A stretch of DNA of 64,000 nt from Marinobacterium sedimentorum. GTDB taxonomy: Bacteria > Pseudomonadota > Gammaproteobacteria > Pseudomonadales > Balneatricaceae. This document shows, piece by piece, positions 63,703 through 64,000 of the stretch (the stretch's first letter is position 1; each line of letters begins with the position of its first letter). Below the pieces are notes generated by a model. The model was not told the origin of the DNA. It worked only from the letters and a program-made list of their open reading frames with translations, and searched no databases. The stretch is from assembly GCF_024267675.1 (NCBI RefSeq), contig NZ_JALDYX010000017.1, positions 36,259 through 100,258 of the forward strand, in the 5' to 3' direction. A program made the translations under genes and the position numbers.

Positions 63703-63775
63703 ATTAACCAAAAAAATCGGTCAAGAAAATGTATTTTGGTGTTTTTTTAGGTTAATAAACTAAAATTTCTCGACC
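63703..63775. promoter_or_regulatory. Interleaved inverted repeats before enolase
   Basis: ATTAACC plus an A run at 63703 pairs with a T run plus GGTTAAT ending at 63756. GGTCAAGAAAAT at 63719-63730 pairs imperfectly with AAAATTTCTCGACC at about 63762-63775. The two pairs interleave, so both hairpins could not form fully together except as a pseudoknot. The region is 153 bp upstream of eno and may hold its promoter. Confidence 0.4.
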
Positions 63776-63927
63776 AGGCGCCCTATTGCGGTTAGATTCT
63801 AAGCAGCGCCCAGGCCGTCACACCGGCGGCGCGAAGTCGCTCGCCGCAACCTTGCGTTCGAGCCGGGTGCAGATGCATTCGAGCAGAATCACCCTAACAA
63901 CAAATGACGATACTCACAGAGGCAGAC

Positions 63928-64000
63928 ATGAGCAGCATTTCCCAGATCAAGGCGCGCGAAGTACTGGATTCACGCGGCAACCCGACGGTTGAAGCTGACG
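63928..64000 (+). CDS. eno: Enolase, N-terminal part
   Basis: The window ends 24 codons into this gene. The visible protein, MSSISQIKAREVLDSRGNPT and then VEAD, is the conserved N-terminus of enolase, which dehydrates 2-phosphoglycerate to phosphoenolpyruvate. An AGAGGCAG stretch precedes the ATG. In many gammaproteobacteria eno follows pyrG; here it lies after pyruvate kinase and a small reading frame. Confidence 0.93.
   Translation, partial: MSSISQIKAREVLDSRGNPTVEAD

Overview
This 64 kb window is chromosomal DNA from a gammaproteobacterium, most likely a marine heterotroph of the Oceanospirillales/Alteromonadales kind. The case rests on the housekeeping genes (tlyA-like, rluA-like, rlmJ, pgi, mgsA, pyruvate kinase, enolase) and on many transporters (TRAP, three-part sugar ABC systems, an NhaC-type antiporter). 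The genus is a guess. Coding density is high. I saw no rRNA or tRNA gene, no CRISPR array, no intact insertion sequence and no prophage.

Layout. 1-7.6 kb: RNA modification genes, a universal stress protein, a ferredoxin, a TMEM165/GDT1-type manganese exporter behind a clear yybP-ykoY leader, then pgi-mgsA and an MFS transporter. 7.9-17.3 kb: an agmatine/putrescine block (NhaC-type antiporter, agmatine deiminase, class III aminotransferase, LuxR-type regulator, PuuC-type aldehyde dehydrogenase, M20 carbamoyl hydrolase, TauE/SafE permease). 17.4-22 kb: an orphan Gfo/Idh/MocA oxidoreductase with a divergent LacI regulator, a FabI-like reductase and a GAF-PAS protein that looks like an AcoR sensor without its AAA+ and DNA-binding parts. 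22.4-31 kb: a copper/silver P-type ATPase, a hemerythrin, a gene remnant and a complete arginine deiminase operon (YfcC-type carrier, arcA, arcB, arcC).

31.4-41.4 kb: an inositol-like sugar locus. It has two TIM-barrel isomerase-type proteins, an IolG-type dehydrogenase, a LacI regulator, a periplasmic-binding-protein ABC importer and another Gfo/Idh/MocA enzyme, but none of iolB, iolC, iolD or iolE. 42-50.4 kb: a hexuronate locus (kduI, kduD, an IclR/KdgR regulator, a TRAP transporter, a cytoplasmic GH88/GH105 unsaturated glycuronyl hydrolase and kdgK). KdgR-like palindromes lie before kduI, the TRAP operon and kdgK. 50.8-61.6 kb: an L-rhamnose locus with the rhizobial gene order (rhaR-S-T-P-Q-U-K divergent from rhaD-I). 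The window closes with pyruvate kinase and the start of enolase.

Reading the last two loci together, the cell appears able to import unsaturated uronate-rhamnose fragments of the ulvan or rhamnogalacturonan type, split them in the cytoplasm, and send the uronate through KduI-KduD-KdgK and the rhamnose through RhaI-RhaK-RhaD. No polysaccharide lyase or sulfatase is in the window, so it looks like a scavenger module. Other points of interest are a modular intergenic repeat family, CCCC/GGGG palindromes in the agmatine block, 10-bp phased direct repeats before the rhamnose genes, and a decayed TIM-barrel gene fragment.
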